Numbered from the stretch's first letter, positions 37,069 to 49,566 are shown. The stretch is DNA of 64,000 bases from Methylobacterium sp. 77 (GCF_000372825.1 NZ_KB910516.1:2326011-2390010), one strand, 5' to 3'. Notes: a model not told the origin generated them from the letters alone. A program made the numbers and translations.

Positions 37069-37623
37069 TCAGATGCCTTCCGATCGAATGTCATTCAGGG
37101 GGGAGGGAAAGCCCGGCCCGCGCGAGACGAGGGTGTCGAGGTCGCAGGCGTTGAGCATCTCGACGCTCGCGAGGACGTAGCGCGCGAGGCCGGCGCCCGT
37201 CTCCGGCGTTTCCGTCCCGATGACGTTGCGCGCCAGGGCCGCCTTCAAGCCATCCTCGTCCCTCGCATCGAGGGCTCCGTCATAGCCGGCAGCCCGCCCA
37301 TAGAAGGCCGCTCCCAATTTCTTCATGCGTTTGGGCACGCCGAAATCGCCGACGCCGAGTTCGCGAAGCGAGGCATCGAGCTGGAGGAAGACCGCATTGA
37401 TCAGATCCTGGGCGATGTCCGCCGCCGGCGGCGGAAGCTGGTTCATCCGGCGCAGGACCAGGATCACGTGCAGGCTCAAACACTCGAAACGGCCCTCGAC
37501 GGTGTCGGGGACGTTGAGATGCGTATAGAGGCCGGGCGCCCGCGAAGCCTCGTTGATCCGCAGGTGCAAAGCCTCGACGATGCTGGCGCGGGCGGAGCTG
37601 CGCCGAAAGAAACGCCCGATCAT
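37069..37623 (-). CDS. Ubiquinol-cytochrome c chaperone family protein (CBP3/UQCC1-like)
   Basis: 184-aa bacterial relative of yeast Cbp3, which assists cytochrome b assembly in complex III. Typical stretches are RFECLSLHVILVLRRM and MKKLGAAFYGRAAGYDGAL. Start ATG at 37623. It is divergent from bamE and is followed at once by DUF177. The bc1 genes it would serve are in this window at 42-45 kb. Confidence 0.9.
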   Translation of the reverse strand: MIGRFFRRSSARASIVEALHLRINEASRAPGLYTHLNVPDTVEGRFECLSLHVILVLRRMNQLPPPAADIAQDLINAVFLQLDASLRELGVGDFGVPKRMKKLGAAFYGRAAGYDGALDARDEDGLKAALARNVIGTETPETGAGLARYVLASVEMLNACDLDTLVSRGPGFPSPLNDIRSEGI

Positions 37624-37796
37624 GCCGTCCACCGGGTGCGTGAGAGGTGTGGCCGAGCTTGCCTTGTCAAAACCATAACCCCGCGGTACGGCAACCGGCG
37701 GCCACGGCGCAAGCTCCACCGGAACGTCAAGGTGGGGATCGGCGCCAGGGTATCAAGTTCAAGCGTCGTGTTGTCTCAACGGATCAAGGGTGGCTG

Positions 37797-38294
37797 ATGT
37801 CGCGCCGTTTCGTCTCGTCGATCAGCCGTCTTGCCGTCATCGGCCTCGTCGGCGTGGGAATCTCCGGCTGTATCGGTGAGGACCTCCGCCACGGATACCA
37901 GATCGACCAGGCCGCACTCGCCACGGTGAAGCCGGGCATGAGTGCCGAGCAGGTCCTTCAGATCCTCGGCACGCCCTCCACCGTGTCCACGGTCGGCAAC
38001 AAGACCTGGTATTACATCACCCAGAATTCGCGCCGCACGGTGCTGTTCCTCGGTGAGCGGGTGGAAGACCAGAAGGTCACCACGATCTATTTCAACGGCG
38101 GTTTCAAGGTCGAGCGCGTGGCTCTCTACGGGCTGCAGGACGGCAAGGTGTTCGACTTCATCGAGCGCACGACGCCGACCAGCGGCGCCGACCGCGCCTT
38201 CCTCGGCCAGCTCTTCCGCGGCCTGACCAAGTACGAGCCCTTCGGCAGCGGCTCCGGCACCAGCGTCGTGCCGGGAGCCCGGAACGGCCTGTAA
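37797..38294 (+). CDS. bamE: BamE, outer-membrane assembly lipoprotein (SmpA/OmlA)
   Basis: 165-aa lipoprotein accessory to the BAM complex. The signal peptide ends in the lipobox GISGC (Cys near residue 25). The core has VKPGMSAEQVLQILGTPSTVS and GNKTWYYIT, the BamE signature. It is divergent from the UQCC-like gene across 173 bp. It is followed by two hairpins, of which the second is a strong bidirectional terminator. Confidence 0.94.
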   Translation: MSRRFVSSISRLAVIGLVGVGISGCIGEDLRHGYQIDQAALATVKPGMSAEQVLQILGTPSTVSTVGNKTWYYITQNSRRTVLFLGERVEDQKVTTIYFNGGFKVERVALYGLQDGKVFDFIERTTPTSGADRAFLGQLFRGLTKYEPFGSGSGTSVVPGARNGL

Positions 38295-38303
38295 CACCAA
38301 GAC

Positions 38304-38409
38304 TCCATGAGCCTGGTTCAAAGATCAGGCTCATGGAAGTCCGGTACGACCCGCTCCACGCGGGCCATGAAAAAAAGCCGCGCTGCCCATGGGGCGCGCG
38401 GCTTTTTTT
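38304..38409. terminator. Tandem terminators between bamE and hisA
   Basis: The first hairpin pairs TCCATGAGCCTG (38304-38315) with CAGGCTCATGGA (38326-38337). The second (38370-38409) has AAAAAAGCCGCGC pairing with GCGCGGCTTTTTT, with A- and U-runs on both sides, so it should terminate both bamE and the opposing hisA operon. Confidence 0.9.
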
Positions 38410-38439
38410 ATCTCGCCCAACGGCGTCGAAGGGAAATTC

Positions 38440-39177
38440 CTAGGCTGCCGCCTTGCGGGCGATGGCGGCGAGCGCCTCGCGCGGGTCGATGCGTCCGTCA
38501 TAGAGCGCGCGGCCGGTAATGGCGCCGGCCAGCATCGCGCAATCGGGCTCGAGCAGGCGATGAACGTCCTCGATCGAGGCCAGACCGCCCGAGGCGATCA
38601 CCGGGATGGTGACAGCCTCGGCGAGGCCGAGGGTCATCTCGATGTTGAGGCCCTTGAGAATGCCGTCGCGGGCGATGTCGGTGTAGATGATCGCCGCGAC
38701 GCCGGCATCCTCGAACCGGCGCCCGAGTTCCTCGGCCGTCGTGCTCGACGTCTTCGCCCAGCCTTCCACCGCCACCCGGCCGTCCTTGGCATCGATCCCG
38801 ACGGCGATCTTGCCGGGGAATAGCCGCGCTGCTTCGCGCACGAAAGCGGGGTCGCGCACGGCGGCCGTGCCGATGATGACCCGGCTGACGCCCTTCTCGA
38901 TCCAGCCCTCGACCGTCCGCATCTCGCGGATGCCGCCACCGAGCTGAACCGGAAGGTTGGTGCGATCGAGGATGGCGTCGACGGCGGAGGCGTTCATCGG
39001 CGCGCCGGCGAAGGCACCGTCGAGATCGACCACGTGAAGCCAGGAGAAGCCCTGCTCCTCGAAGACGCCGGCCTGAGCGGCCGGGTCGTCGCTGAACACG
39101 ATGGCCTGGGCCATGTCGCCCTGGACGAGGCGAACGCAACGCCCTTCCTTCAGATCGATCGCCGGAAACAGGATCAC
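38440..39177 (-). CDS. hisA: HisA, ProFAR isomerase
   Basis: Cytoplasmic TIM-barrel isomerase of histidine biosynthesis. The catalytic aspartates lie in [19 protein letters not shown] (first Asp) and IYTDIARDG (second). 245 aa. Last gene of hisB-DUF2628-hisH-hisA; it is followed directly by a bidirectional terminator. hisF and hisE, usually next in alphaproteobacteria, are not in the window. Confidence 0.95.
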   Translation of the reverse strand: MILFPAIDLKEGRCVRLVQGDMAQAIVFSDDPAAQAGVFEEQGFSWLHVVDLDGAFAGAPMNASAVDAILDRTNLPVQLGGGIREMRTVEGWIEKGVSRVIIGTAAVRDPAFVREAARLFPGKIAVGIDAKDGRVAVEGWAKTSSTTAEELGRRFEDAGVAAIIYTDIARDGILKGLNIEMTLGLAEAVTIPVIASGGLASIEDVHRLLEPDCAMLAGAITGRALYDGRIDPREALAAIARKAAA

Positions 39178-39220
39178 GGTGGGTGTCGCCTTCTGAATAT
39201 CGATGAGCGGGTCGGTCGCG

Positions 39221-39883
39221 CTACGGGCGCCAACGCAGGAAGTTCGCGATCAGCGCCAGACCGAGATGCTGACTCTTCTCGGGGTGGAACTGGGTGCCGG
39301 CGACATTGTCCCGAGCCACGAAGGCCGTGACCGGGCCGCCATAGTCGCTCTCGGCGACGACATCCTCCCGGTTCACCGGGGCGAGGGCAAAACTGTGCAC
39401 GAAATAGGCGTGAAGCCCAGTCTCGCCGGTGGGAATGCCGTCGAGAAGGGCATGCTCACGCTCCGGCCGCAGGGTGTTCCATCCCATATGCGGGACTTTG
39501 AGGTGCGGGTCCGATGGCCGGATCGGACCGACATCGCCGGCGATCCAGCCGAGACCGGGCGTGGTCTCGTATTCGAGGCCGCGGCTGGCCAGGAGCTGCA
39601 TGCCGACGCAGATGCCGAGGAAGGGACGGCCTCGCCCATGCGCCGCGTGGGTCATCGCCTCGACCATGCCGGCGACGGAATCGAGGCCCTGGCGGCAATC
39701 GGCATAGGCACCAACGCCGGGCAGCACGACGCGGTCGGCGCTCGCGACCACGTCCGGATCGCTGGTGACGACGATGCGGGTGGTGCTCAAGCCGGCTTCC
39801 TTGCCGGCGCGCTCGAAAGCCTTGGCCGCCGAATGAAGGTTGCCCGACCCGTAATCGATGATCGCAACGGTTTCGGACATCAC
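39221..39883 (-). CDS. hisH: HisH, glutamine amidotransferase of IGP synthase
   Basis: Supplies ammonia to HisF for imidazole-glycerol phosphate formation. The nucleophile is in [10 protein letters not shown] (Cys near residue 91), and the His-Glu pair is in [13 protein letters not shown]. 220 aa. Its start overlaps the DUF2628 stop by 4 nt, and hisA follows 43 nt later. Confidence 0.95.
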   Translation of the reverse strand: MMSETVAIIDYGSGNLHSAAKAFERAGKEAGLSTTRIVVTSDPDVVASADRVVLPGVGAYADCRQGLDSVAGMVEAMTHAAHGRGRPFLGICVGMQLLASRGLEYETTPGLGWIAGDVGPIRPSDPHLKVPHMGWNTLRPEREHALLDGIPTGETGLHAYFVHSFALAPVNREDVVAESDYGGPVTAFVARDNVAGTQFHPEKSQHLGLALIANFLRWRP

Positions 39884-40368
39884 GAACGACGGGGCTCGGC
39901 GAAGGGGAACATGCCGATGGCGGATTCGGCCGGACGCGTCGCGGCGGCGGAATAGGCGCTCGGACCGGGACGGATCGCGGAGGGCGCGGCGAGCCAGCGG
40001 TTCACCGCCTTGACCTCGGCCTCCTCGATGGAATGGGCGACGACGGCGTCTCGGGCCGGCCTGTCACGCCTCGCATAGGTCCAGCGGCGCAGGCTCGACG
40101 CCTCCATTCCCACCAGAAGGAGGAGGAGCACGGTGATGAGAAAGCCCGCGAACGTGCTCAAGCCGAGGACGCGCCCGGCAAAAGCCGCGCCCGCGAGCAG
40201 GGCGAGCACGCCGAGTCCCGCGAGCCAGAGCCGATGGAACAGGAACCAGACCGGGCCGAAGACGAAGGCCCGCAGCGAGAACCCGTCCGGGACCAGGATC
40301 GCCCGGTCGAGTCCGTGCGATTCGCCCGCGATGGCGTCCGAAGGCAGATGAAACGTGTAGGTCCGCAT
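39880..40368 (-). CDS. DUF2628 membrane protein
   Basis: 162-aa protein with two or three membrane helices in the middle ([17 protein letters not shown] and [17 protein letters not shown]), typical of DUF2628. It begins [11 protein letters not shown] and has a soluble C-terminal tail. Its place between hisB and hisH is conserved across related genera, but no histidine-pathway function is known. Confidence 0.87.
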   Translation of the reverse strand: MRTYTFHLPSDAIAGESHGLDRAILVPDGFSLRAFVFGPVWFLFHRLWLAGLGVLALLAGAAFAGRVLGLSTFAGFLITVLLLLLVGMEASSLRRWTYARRDRPARDAVVAHSIEEAEVKAVNRWLAAPSAIRPGPSAYSAAATRPAESAIGMFPFAEPRRS

Positions 40369-40400
40369 GCGTTCTCCGCCTCTTACCGCCCTCGACAGCC

Positions 40401-41006
40401 CTACAGCGAACCCTTCGTCGAGGGGATGCGTCCGTCTTCACGCGGATCGACCGCAACGGCTTTCCGCAAGGCACGGGCCAAGCCCTTGAAGCAGCTCTCT
40501 GCAATATGGTGTGCGTTGTCGCCGTACAACGTCTCGACGTGCAACGTAATGCCGGCATTCATCGCGAAGGCCTGAAACCACTCACGTACCAGTTCGGTGT
40601 CGAACTGGCCGATCTTCTCCGCCTTGAACGTGGTGCGGAAGACCAGGAACGGACGACCGGAAATGTCGATCGAGACCCGCGTCAGCGCCTCGTCCATCGG
40701 CATGTGGATATCGGCGTAGCGGGCGATCCCGCGCTTGTCGCCGAGCGCCTTGGCGAAAGCCTGGCCGAGGGCGATGCCGGTATCCTCGACGGTGTGGTGA
40801 TGATCGACATGGAGATCGCCGGTCACGTCGGCCTCCACGTCGAACAGACCGTGCCGGGCGAAGAGCTCCAGCATGTGATCGAAGAAGCCGACTCCTGTGG
40901 AGATCGTGGCCTTGCCGGTCCCGTCGAGGCCGAGGGACACGGTGACGTCGGTCTCCGCCGTGCGGCGGCTGATGCTCGCGGAGCGCATCGCTGATGGTTC
41001 GCTCAT
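40401..41006 (-). CDS. hisB: HisB, imidazoleglycerol-phosphate dehydratase
   Basis: Manganese enzyme of histidine synthesis, monofunctional (no phosphatase domain), 201 aa. The duplicated metal motif is seen in [17 protein letters not shown] and [17 protein letters not shown]. The ATG at 41006 is used; an ATG at 40988 (six residues shorter) is possible. The 179-bp gap to mtnP shows no gene and likely holds its promoter. Confidence 0.95.
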   Translation of the reverse strand: MSEPSAMRSASISRRTAETDVTVSLGLDGTGKATISTGVGFFDHMLELFARHGLFDVEADVTGDLHVDHHHTVEDTGIALGQAFAKALGDKRGIARYADIHMPMDEALTRVSIDISGRPFLVFRTTFKAEKIGQFDTELVREWFQAFAMNAGITLHVETLYGDNAHHIAESCFKGLARALRKAVAVDPREDGRIPSTKGSL

Positions 41007-41185
41007 GGTTCGAAGGACCCGTGGAAAGCCGTTGCCTCGCGCGCCGGCTCGATCAGGTGAACGCCACTTTTCGAGCCGATGCCACTGAAACCCGGCACGA
41101 GGACCGAGTTCGGATAGCGAGAATGATGCTCTAGAGGCAAAAGCCTTTCGCTGGAAAGGCCCCGCTCGCGAATGCGCGCCCGCAA

Positions 41186-42061
41186 TCAGGCGCCGAGGAC
41201 GCGGCCCGCCACGGCATCGAGCTTCGCCAGCAGCGCGGGGTCGCGGTGCGACGGTGCCGTCATGATCGCCCCATCGAGGGCGCGATGCGAGCCCGCCGGG
41301 CATTCCTCGCGCTCGGCCGGGAAGTCGCGGGCGATGCGCGAAACGAGGCGAGCCGCCTTATCGGCATTCGCGCGCGCGACGGCGACGACGGAAGCCACGT
41401 CGACATCGGCATGGCCGGGGTGCCAGCAATCGAAATCCGTCACCATCGCGATGGTGGCGAAGGTGATTTCCGCCTCGCGGGCGAGCTTGGCCTCCGGCAT
41501 GTTGGTCATGCCGATGACGTCATAGCCGAGGCCCTTATAGGTGCGCGACTCGGCAAAGGACGAGAATTGCGGGCCTTCCATGCAGACATAGGTCCCGCCG
41601 CGATGGATCGGCAGATCCTCGGCCGCGGCGGCGGCGACGATCCGGGCCTGCAGGGCGGGACCGACCGGGTGGGCGAACGGCACATGCGCCACGCAGCCAT
41701 TGCCGAAGAACGAGGATTCCCGGCCGTGCGTGCGGTCGACGAACTGGTCCACGAGGACGAACAGGCCCGGATGGAGCTCGCTCCTGAACGAACCGCAGGC
41801 CGAGATCGAGACGATGTCGGTGACGCCGGCCCGCTTCATCGCGTCGATATTGGCGCGGTAGTTGATGCCGGAGGGGGACAGCCGGTGACCGCGTCCGTGG
41901 CGCGCCAGGAACACCACCTTGGTCTCGCCGATCCGGCCGATGCGCAGGGAATCCGACGGCTCGCCCCAGGGGGATTCGACCGCCTCTTCGCGGATGTCTT
42001 CCAGGCCCGGCAGATCGTAGACACCGGATCCGCCCATCACGCCGAGCACTGCTGCGGTCAT
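41186..42061 (-). CDS. mtnP: MtnP, S-methyl-5'-thioadenosine phosphorylase
   Basis: Cleaves methylthioadenosine with phosphate to adenine and methylthioribose-1-phosphate. The phosphate site is in [11 protein letters not shown] and [21 protein letters not shown], with ISACGSF later. The substrate pocket shows [14 protein letters not shown] and [15 protein letters not shown]. 291 aa from the ATG at 42061. It is downstream of petABC, a frequent neighbour in this group, but a terminator separates them. Confidence 0.95.
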   Translation of the reverse strand: MTAAVLGVMGGSGVYDLPGLEDIREEAVESPWGEPSDSLRIGRIGETKVVFLARHGRGHRLSPSGINYRANIDAMKRAGVTDIVSISACGSFRSELHPGLFVLVDQFVDRTHGRESSFFGNGCVAHVPFAHPVGPALQARIVAAAAAEDLPIHRGGTYVCMEGPQFSSFAESRTYKGLGYDVIGMTNMPEAKLAREAEITFATIAMVTDFDCWHPGHADVDVASVVAVARANADKAARLVSRIARDFPAEREECPAGSHRALDGAIMTAPSHRDPALLAKLDAVAGRVLGA

Positions 42062-42114
42062 GCCGAATCTCCTGTCGCATTCTCGCGGCCGCACCTGACG
42101 GGCCGCGTCCATGG

Positions 42115-42146
42115 AAACGAAAACGGGCCCGCACAGCGAGCCCGTT
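42115..42146 (-). terminator. Terminator of petABC operon
   Basis: AACGGGC (42122-42128) pairs with GCCCGTT (42140-42146). Read on the minus strand, the stem is followed by TTTTCGTTT. It lies 25 nt after the cytochrome c1 stop. Confidence 0.82.
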
Positions 42147-42170
42147 CGTCGTGAACCGCCTTTAATGGGC

Positions 42171-43070
42171 TCAACTGGTCTTGTGAAGCTCCGGCTGCAG
42201 GCCGTGAGCCTCGCCGCCCACATCCGCCCAGACCTTCTTCTTCACGTAGTAGAGCAGGCCGGACAGGATGATGAGGAACAGGATCACCCGGAAGCCCAGG
42301 GCCTTGCGCGCCTCCATATGCGGCTCGGCCGCCCAGAACATGAACGCCGCCACGTCGTGGGAATATTGCTCCACCGTCTCGGGCACGACGGGGTTGCCGT
42401 CGGCGCCCTTGGCGTAGCTCACCTGACCGTCGCTCAGGGGCTTGGCCATGGCGATGAGGTGGCCGGGATAGTACTTGTTGTAGTTGGTGCCCGCCGGGAC
42501 ATCCATTCCCTTCGGGGCGTCCTCGTAGCCGTTGAGCACCGCGTGGATGTAGTCCACGCCCTGCTCAGAATAGCCGATGAAGGGCATCGCATCGAAGACG
42601 AAGTTCGGGAAGCCGCGCTCATAGGTGCGGGCCTTGGCCAGCACCGAGAAATCGGGCGGAGCCTTGCCGCCATTGGCGGCGGCGGCGGCCTTCTCGTTCG
42701 GGAAGGGCGCCGGGAAGGCGTCGGCCGGGCGACCGGGCCGCTCGAACATGTCGCCGGAATCGTTCGGGCCGTCCTTGACCTTGTACTCGGCGGCCAGGGC
42801 CTTGACCTGAGGTGCCGAGAAGCCCGGCCCGCCCTTCTCGGCGAGGTTGCGGAACTTCACCAGGTTCATGCTGTGGCAGTTCGAGCAGACCTCGCGATAG
42901 ATCTGGAAGCCGCGCTGGAGCTGGGCCTCGTCGAACTTGCCGAAGATTCCGGCGAAGCTCCACTTTTCGCGGGGCGGGTTCGGCGTCGAGTGCCCATCCT
43001 CGGCGCTGACCGAAGCCGAGCCGAGAAGCGTCGCGAGCAGAGTGGAGGCGATGATGCGCGATGTGTTCAT
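42171..43070 (-). CDS. petC: Cytochrome c1 of the bc1 complex
   Basis: Haem-c subunit of ubiquinol-cytochrome c reductase. It has a signal peptide (RIIASTLLATLLGSASVSA), the haem motif VCSNCHSM near residue 55, the methionine ligand region PKGMDVPAG, and a C-terminal anchor (ILFLIILSGLLYYVKKKVW). 299 aa from the ATG at 43070. It is separate from cytochrome b, unlike the fused fbcH of Bradyrhizobium. Assembly may use the UQCC-like protein at 37 kb. Confidence 0.95.
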   Translation of the reverse strand: MNTSRIIASTLLATLLGSASVSAEDGHSTPNPPREKWSFAGIFGKFDEAQLQRGFQIYREVCSNCHSMNLVKFRNLAEKGGPGFSAPQVKALAAEYKVKDGPNDSGDMFERPGRPADAFPAPFPNEKAAAAANGGKAPPDFSVLAKARTYERGFPNFVFDAMPFIGYSEQGVDYIHAVLNGYEDAPKGMDVPAGTNYNKYYPGHLIAMAKPLSDGQVSYAKGADGNPVVPETVEQYSHDVAAFMFWAAEPHMEARKALGFRVILFLIILSGLLYYVKKKVWADVGGEAHGLQPELHKTS

Positions 43071-43089
43071 GCTGTTCACGATCCGCACC

Positions 43090-44373
43090 TCAACCCTTCG
43101 ACGATGGCGCGGCGGCCGCGCCGGCTGGCATGCCCGAGCCGCCATATTGCGGATGAGGCCCTGTCACGCTCTCCAGGATCGATCCCGGCAACGCCTTCGG
43201 TGTCTCGAACAGGCCCACCAGCGGCATCACGATGAGGAAATGCGCGAAGTAGTAGGCGGTGCAGATCCGCGAGGCGAGGACGTAGCCGCCCTCCGGCGGC
43301 TTGGCGCCGAGCCAGCCGAGCACGACGCACACGGCCACGAACAGCCAGAAGAACTGGCGGTAGATCGGGCGGTAATTCGCCGAGCGCACCCGCGAGGTGT
43401 CGAGCCAGGGCGCGAAGGCGAGGATGATCACGGCGCTGAACATCAGGATGACGCCGCCGAGCTTGTCCGGAACCGCGCGGAGGATCGCGTAGAACGGCAG
43501 GAAGTACCATTCCGGCACGATATGCGCGGGTGTCACCGAGGCGTTGGCGGGAACGTAGTTGTCCGCGTGGCCGAGGTAGTTCGGCTGGTAGAAGATCCAG
43601 TAGGCGAAGAAGACGAAGAACACGACGACGGCGAACACGTCCTTGACCGTCGCGTAGGGCGTGAACGGCACCGCGTCCTTGCCGGTCTTGATCGGGATGC
43701 CGGTCGGGTTGTTCTGCCCGGTCACGTGAAGGGCCCAGACGTGGAGCACGACGACGCCGAGGATCATGAAGGGCAGCAGGTAGTGGAGCGAGAAGAAGCG
43801 GTTGATCGTCGGGTTGCCGACGGAATAGCCGCCCCAGAGCAGGCTCTGGATGGTGTCGCCGACGATCGGGATCGCGGCGAGGATGTTGGTGATGACGGTG
43901 GCGCCCCAGAAGCTCATCTGGCCCCACGGCAGGGTGTAGCCGAGGAAGGCGGTGGCCATCATCAGCAGGTAGATGATCACGCCGAGGATATAGAGCACTT
44001 CGCGCGGGGCTTTGTACGACCCGTAATAGAGCGCGCGGAAGATGTGCACGTAGACCGCCACGAAGAACATCGAGGCGCCGTTGGCGTGCATGTAGCGCAG
44101 CAGCCAGCCGTAATTCACGTCGCGCATGATGTGCTCGACGGAGTTGAAGGCGTTGCCGGCGGAGGGGTCGTAATGCATCGCCAGCCAGATGCCGGTGACG
44201 ATCTGCGACACCAGCATGGCCATGAGGATGGCGCCGAAGGTCCAGAAATAGTTCAGGTTTCGCGGGACCGGGAAGGCGATGAACGACGAATGGACCAGCC
44301 CGACGATGGGCAGCCGCGATTCGAACCACTTGGCGATCCGACTCTTGGGGACGTAGGTGGCGTGACCGCTCAT
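43090..44373 (-). CDS. petB: Cytochrome b of the bc1 complex
   Basis: 427-aa membrane subunit carrying the two b haems. Eight helices are expected. The Qo-site PEWY motif is present ([13 protein letters not shown]). The haem-ligating histidine pairs are in helix B (GIWLAMHY with HIMRDV following) and helix D ([21 protein letters not shown]). The cytochrome c1 gene begins 19 nt after its stop. Confidence 0.96.
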   Translation of the reverse strand: MSGHATYVPKSRIAKWFESRLPIVGLVHSSFIAFPVPRNLNYFWTFGAILMAMLVSQIVTGIWLAMHYDPSAGNAFNSVEHIMRDVNYGWLLRYMHANGASMFFVAVYVHIFRALYYGSYKAPREVLYILGVIIYLLMMATAFLGYTLPWGQMSFWGATVITNILAAIPIVGDTIQSLLWGGYSVGNPTINRFFSLHYLLPFMILGVVVLHVWALHVTGQNNPTGIPIKTGKDAVPFTPYATVKDVFAVVVFFVFFAYWIFYQPNYLGHADNYVPANASVTPAHIVPEWYFLPFYAILRAVPDKLGGVILMFSAVIILAFAPWLDTSRVRSANYRPIYRQFFWLFVAVCVVLGWLGAKPPEGGYVLASRICTAYYFAHFLIVMPLVGLFETPKALPGSILESVTGPHPQYGGSGMPAGAAAAPSSKG

Positions 44374-44468
44374 GAGGCTACCCGCTTCAAAGTCTGTTTC
44401 GCTGCATCCGTCGCCTGTCGTGGCGCGCCGGACGTCCTCCCTCGCCGCCCTCGGGCGACGGTCTCACG

Positions 44469-45029
44469 TCAGGCGACGGCCTTGCCGGCTTCTTCGCCGA
44501 TCCGGATCTTGGCGTCCGTCAGGAAGGCATAGGGGGGGATCGGAAGATTGGTCGGCGCCGGCCCGCGGCGAACGCGGCCGGACGTGTCGTAGAGCGAACC
44601 GTGGCAGGGGCAGGACCAGCCTTCGTACTGACCCTGGTGACCGATCGGGACGCAGCCGAGATGGGTGCAGTTGCCGTAGACCACGAGCCACTTGGCATGG
44701 CCCTCCTTGACGCGGGCGGAATCGGCCTGCGGGTCGATGAGCTCGCTCATCTTCACGGCCTCGGCCTCCTTGATCTCCTTCTCGGAACGGCTCCGGACGA
44801 AGATCAGCTTGCCGCGCCAGAACACGTTGACGATCTGGCCGTCCTGGATCGGCGTGAGGTCCACCTCGAGAGGGGCACCGGCCGCGATCACCTCTGCGTC
44901 GGGCGCCATCGAGGCCACGAAGGGCCAGACCAGCGCGCCGGCACCGACGGCGAGGCCCGCCCCGGTCGCCAGGAACAGGAAGTCGCGGCGGGATCCGTCG
45001 GGACCCGGTACGGGAGGGGTGTTCGCCAA
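44469..45029 (-). CDS. petA: Rieske iron-sulfur subunit of bc1
   Basis: Periplasmic [2Fe-2S] subunit anchored by one N-terminal helix preceded by a twin-arginine-like motif (SRRDFLFLATGAG). The cluster motifs are CTHLGCVP and CPCHGSLYDTSG, giving the Cys-His pairs and the disulfide. A TTG start at 45029 with GGAG eight bases upstream gives 186 aa; a GTG three codons earlier or an ORF extension to 45167 are less likely. First gene of petABC. The 240-bp gap to the MATE gene should hold the promoter. Confidence 0.93.
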   Translation of the reverse strand: MANTPPVPGPDGSRRDFLFLATGAGLAVGAGALVWPFVASMAPDAEVIAAGAPLEVDLTPIQDGQIVNVFWRGKLIFVRSRSEKEIKEAEAVKMSELIDPQADSARVKEGHAKWLVVYGNCTHLGCVPIGHQGQYEGWSCPCHGSLYDTSGRVRRGPAPTNLPIPPYAFLTDAKIRIGEEAGKAVA

Positions 45030-45269
45030 GATGGACACTCCGGACAGGATGGCGCCGGATGGGCGACGCGCAGGTTCAGGACGCGCCGCTTCCGTTCGCC
45101 GACAATTAGAGGCGCTCGAAAGAAGCACGCAGGGCAGACGCAGACACGATTGCACCGGGTCGTGCAATGCGACCGGGCGTCACCCGAGACGAGCCTTCGG
45201 AGGCAGCGTTCTCTGGCACGCCAGATGCGAACCTGTCCAGAGTAGGCCCGTAACGCGACACGGGTTTCG

Positions 45270-46678
45270 TCACGGACGCAAAACCGCGGTCCCGCTGAGG
45301 GATCGCCAGCGCCGCACCAGCATGACGGCGACCACCGCCAACCCGGCGCAGAAGCCCATCCAGATCCCCGCGCCGCCGAATCCGAGGCCCCAGGCAGCGA
45401 GGATGCCCGCCGGAATTCCGATCACCCAATAGCCGAACAGAGCGATGGCCATGGGCACGCGTGTGTCCTGCATGCCCCGCAGCGCGCCGAGCGCCACCGA
45501 CTGGACGCCATCGGCCATGGCAAAGAGCGCGGCGAAGCCGATGAACGTCACGGCGTAGGGGATGACCTCGGCATTGCCGGGTGCGTCGAGGTCGAGGAAC
45601 AACCCGATCAGCGCGCGCGGCAGCGTCACCTGAACCAGCGCGCAGGCGCTCATGAAGCCGAAGCCGAGCAGGATCGCGATGGTGCCGGCCCGGCGCATCG
45701 CCGTGCGATCCTCCGCCCCGAAGGCGCGGCCGACCCTCACGGTCGCGGCCTGGCCGATGCCGTTGGGCACCATGAAGCAGATCGCCGCGATCTGGATCGT
45801 CACGGCATGGGCCGCCAGCGGCGCCGTGCCGAACAGGCCCATGCCGAGCACGGCGGCCTCGAACAGGCTCGCCTCGGCCAGACCCGTCGCCGCCATCGGC
45901 AGGCCGAGCCGGAACGTGGTCGCGAGGCGCGCGGCATTGGGCCGCCAGAGGCCGAGGAAGAGCCGGCGCTGGCGCAGGCCGGGCGCCAGCATCATCACCG
46001 CCGCGAGGGCCGCGAGAGAGAGGAACGCGGCCAGCGTGGTGGCGAGCCCGACGCCGACCATTCCGAGGCCGAGCAGCCCCGGCCCCTCGAAGGCGAGCCA
46101 GATCGCGAGCCCGACATTCACCGGCAGGGCGGCGAGGCTGATGGCGAGGGGCCAGCCCGGCCGCTCGAGCGCGGACAGGCTGGCGCGCAACGCCATGAAG
46201 GCGAGCGCCGGCCACATCGACCATTGCAGCGCCCGCATGTAGAGCCCCGCATCCTCGGCGAGCTTCGGCTGCTGGCCCATGGCGAGGAGCATGTCCTCGG
46301 TGTGCCAGAGCGCCAGCATCACCGGGACGATCGCGATGGTGACGGCCCAGAGCCCGGCGGCCACGATGCGGCGCACGTCGTGATCGGCGGAATCGCCGCG
46401 GCCGACGGCGCCGGCGATCAGGGGCGAGACTACCGAGGCGAGGCCGATCCCGCAGATGAACAGGATGAAATAGAGGCTGGTGGCCAATGCGCCGGCCGCG
46501 AGCGGCTCGGCGCCGAGGCGACCGAGCAGCACCACGTCGGCGGTGACGAGCCCGTGCTGCGCGAGGTTGGTCAGGATCAAGGGCGCTGCGAGGACGAGCG
46601 TCGCCCGCAACTCCGTCATCCAGGGACCGCGCGAGGGCTGCCGCCTCTCGCTCGGGCCGGCCGCGACATCCAGGGCGA

Positions 46679-46682
<4 letters not shown>
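45270..46682 (-). CDS. MATE family efflux transporter (NorM-like)
   Basis: 470-aa twelve-helix multidrug/toxin exporter, Na+ or H+ driven. It starts LVLAAPLILTNLAQHGLV and repeats the two-half fold. Substrate unknown. Its start overlaps the stop of the ABC transporter upstream by 4 nt, so the two exporters are cotranscribed. A methionine at about residue 22 is an alternative start. Confidence 0.93.
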
Positions 46683-48547
<1,865 letters not shown>

Positions 48548-48645
48548 AATCTGGTCCGGTGTTGGAGGTCTGCCTGAGGTAGGAGGCCTTGACGCGCAGC
48601 CAACCCGGAGGCGATGCCGCAGACGCAATGCAGCCGCCCGGTCCG

Positions 48646-49095
48646 ATGCTCCGTCTCGCCCTCTATCAGCCCGACATTCCCCAGAATACGGGGACGATCC
48701 TGCGGATGGCGGCCTGCCTCGCCGTCGCCATCGATATCATCGAGCCGGCGGGATTCGACGTCTCGGACCGGCACCTGCGCCGATCCGGGCTCGATTACCT
48801 CGACCATGTGGCGATCGCGAGGCACCGCTCCTGGGCCGCGTTCTCGCAGTGGCGGGAAGAGACCGGGACGAGGCTCGTCCTCGCCACCACCGCCGGCGCC
48901 GTGGCCTATACGAGCTTCGGCTTCGCCCCCGGCGATTGCATCCTCCTCGGCCGAGAATCCGCCGGCGTCCCGGCCTCGGTGCATGAGGCGGCCGATGCCA
49001 GAATCGTCATTCCCATCCGAGAGGGCCTGCGCTCGCTCAACATCGCCGTGGCCGCCGCGATGATCCTCGGCGAGGCCATCCGTCAGACGGGCTGA
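48646..49095 (+). CDS. trmL: TrmL, tRNA (cytidine(34)-2'-O)-methyltransferase
   Basis: SPOUT-fold methyltransferase that 2'-O-methylates the wobble base of tRNA-Leu isoacceptors. The start aligns at LRLALYQPDIPQNTGTILR. Knot motifs are LLGRESAGVP and IPIREGLRSLNIAVAAA. Length of 149 aa fits. The nearest good ribosome site (GAGG at 48576) would fit a TTG at 48589 that adds 19 residues, so the true start is uncertain. Confidence 0.9.
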   Translation: MLRLALYQPDIPQNTGTILRMAACLAVAIDIIEPAGFDVSDRHLRRSGLDYLDHVAIARHRSWAAFSQWREETGTRLVLATTAGAVAYTSFGFAPGDCILLGRESAGVPASVHEAADARIVIPIREGLRSLNIAVAAAMILGEAIRQTG

Positions 49096-49220
49096 TTTCG
49101 TGCCGTTCGGCACCCTGGCGGCGGCGGGCGCGTAACGGGCCCGTCCCCTTTGGCGAAACCTGTTGCGGATGCGGTCTCGATCCGACGCGCATCCTCCTCT
49201 CAGCCCAAGGAGCCGTCGCC

Positions 49221-49529
49221 ATGATCAAGCCAGCCCTCGCAGCCCTCGCCCTTCTCGCCGTCGCCGGAGGCGCGGGTATCCAGACCGCGACCGCACAGAC
49301 CGCGACGCCGATGCCGTGGTCCGACAATTACACCCTCTCGGCTTTCGAGACGGTGCCGGCCAACGTTGCCATCGCCACCGACAAGCAGACCGGCAAGTCG
49401 TTCAACGTCGTCAAGCTCGCCAACGGGAAGATGATGATCCTGATGTCGCCCGATAAGGTGAAGTCGCTGACGCCGTTCTCCGACGATTCGGAGATGATGT
49501 TCAGCGGCCACGGCGGCACGACGCGGTAG
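49221..49529 (+). CDS. Small exported protein, 102 aa
   Basis: A signal peptide (PALAALALLAVAGGAGIQ, cut near ATAQ) and a short mature domain of about 75 residues with MPWSDNYTLSAFETVPAN and SFNVVKLANGKMMILMSPD. No known domain recognised. AAGGAG precedes the ATG. Probably periplasmic. It is a separate unit from the PspA-like gene because three operator-like repeats lie between them. Confidence 0.72.
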   Translation: MIKPALAALALLAVAGGAGIQTATAQTATPMPWSDNYTLSAFETVPANVAIATDKQTGKSFNVVKLANGKMMILMSPDKVKSLTPFSDDSEMMFSGHGGTTR

Positions 49530-49566
49530 ATTCCCGTCACTCCGCGTCACGTCTCGCGGACGATTT

